Positions 63,195 through 64,000 of a stretch of DNA of 64,000 nucleotides are shown in pieces. Below the pieces are notes generated by a model. The model saw nothing but the letters and a program-made list of their open reading frames with translations. It made no database searches and was not told where the DNA came from. The position numbers were made by a program, and so were the translations under genes. The stretch spans positions 41,645,680 through 41,709,679 of the forward strand of contig OZ038462.1 in assembly GCA_964036295.1 (NCBI GenBank), written 5' to 3'. The DNA comes from Plumapathes pennacea. Lineage: Eukaryota > Cnidaria > Anthozoa > Antipatharia > Myriopathidae. Position 1 is the stretch's first letter; the number at the start of each line of letters is the position of its first letter.

Positions 63195-64000
63195 GTGAGT
63201 ACTGGACTACATAATATATGTTGCGTGTCGTTTGTATACAACCTTTTGCATGCAGCTTGTATCATCCATGCCAAATCCAGAGATACTGACGAACTGAATT
63301 TTCATTGAAGGGCTTTAGACTCAAGGTTTAGACTTTAATCTTTCTAATCTGCGGTTCTTCAATGCGGTTGTTTATTTTTTTGTGTGAGGCACTGTTTTGC
63401 AGTAAATTGCACTGCAGCGCGTACAGTATGTTTGTTTATGTGTAAACGTTTGGGAAAGCACTTTATGCTTAGCTGTTTAGTCTGCAAACAGAGGGGGTTC
63501 TTGGAGCTTACAGTAGCTAAGACCTATATGTTAAGTCTCTAATCGAACGGAAATTTGCCTAAAGTTAGTAATAAACAAGCGCCAACTTCAGTCAGACAAT
63601 GAATATTTTATGTTCGTTTTAATTATCCCCTCAACCACAAAATGTTCGTACTTTAAAGACTTGAAAGCCATCTTGCGATGTTAGTGCCCTTATAGGTTAG
63701 CTGCAACCGTGGAACTTACTCCAATCTGTAAATATGTATTTATATATACAAAGCTGTTTTTTATTTTGCTGCGGGATAATACTGGCTGTGATCCCTCGGT
63801 GATTGCTTTCGGCCTAATCAATCATTCATGGCCACCAACATTATACGAATTGTCGCATATGGTAAAAATAGTTTAACTGTCATTATATTGTGTATGTGAG
63901 CTGCCTTGAACTGCACGAATATTTTAAACACATACATTATGACAATCCATACTTGCATTGACTGTGAAAATGACCAACACAGCACATGCACAGTTCCTGA

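Overview
The window looks like nuclear DNA of an anthozoan cnidarian, most likely a coral or sea anemone. This is an inference: genes are intron-rich with GT-AG splicing, orthologues of general metazoan genes are present, there is a TPR-CHAT gene of the TTC28-like kind that is expanded in corals, and non-coding DNA is packed with small foldback (MITE-like) elements and microsatellites. There are no operons or other prokaryotic features.

Left part (1-24,512). The window opens inside the 3' end of a plus-strand gene whose last ~85 residues resemble a GIY-YIG nuclease fold (1-260). Convergent to it is a 31-exon minus-strand gene (24,512 down to 1,482) that I could join exon by exon into a continuous 1,500-residue frame. 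It is an ABCC5/MRP5-type ABC exporter with two membrane domains and two nucleotide-binding domains. Two of its introns start with GC instead of GT. Two identical tRNA-Cys(GCA) genes lie in its introns on the opposite strand, along with many MITEs.

Middle-left (24,513-30,559). A short head-to-head intergenic region separates ABCC5 from an 11-exon plus-strand gene coding for a 382-residue RCC1-repeat protein, the SERGEF/DelGEF orthologue. Part of its last exon is repeated in tandem just past the stop codon.

Middle (30,560-52,000). This is a minus-strand array of paralogous multi-pass membrane-protein genes: three of exactly 278 codons, one broken copy (45.6-46.0 kb), and a divergent fourth member further right (60.0-60.9 kb). 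Each intact gene has one coding exon and apparently a separate non-coding first exon. The array grew by segmental duplication that also copied a piece of SERGEF. Inside one duplicate sits a complete 6.8-kb DNA transposon (37,634-44,431) with ~0.96-kb terminal inverted repeats, TTAA target duplications and an intact three-exon gene for a 1,139-residue transposase-like protein. The paralogous block at ~50.55 kb preserves the unoccupied TTAA site, which fixes the element's ends to the base.

Right part (52,000-64,000). A plus-strand TPR gene (55,259-57,623) has highly homogeneous 120-bp repeats and a truncated CHAT region. It is followed by hairpin-forming elements, an orphan membrane-protein exon (59,351-59,557), the fourth membrane-protein paralogue and, at the right edge, a GC-rich promoter with a 7-codon first exon (63,174-63,194) of a gene that runs out of the window.
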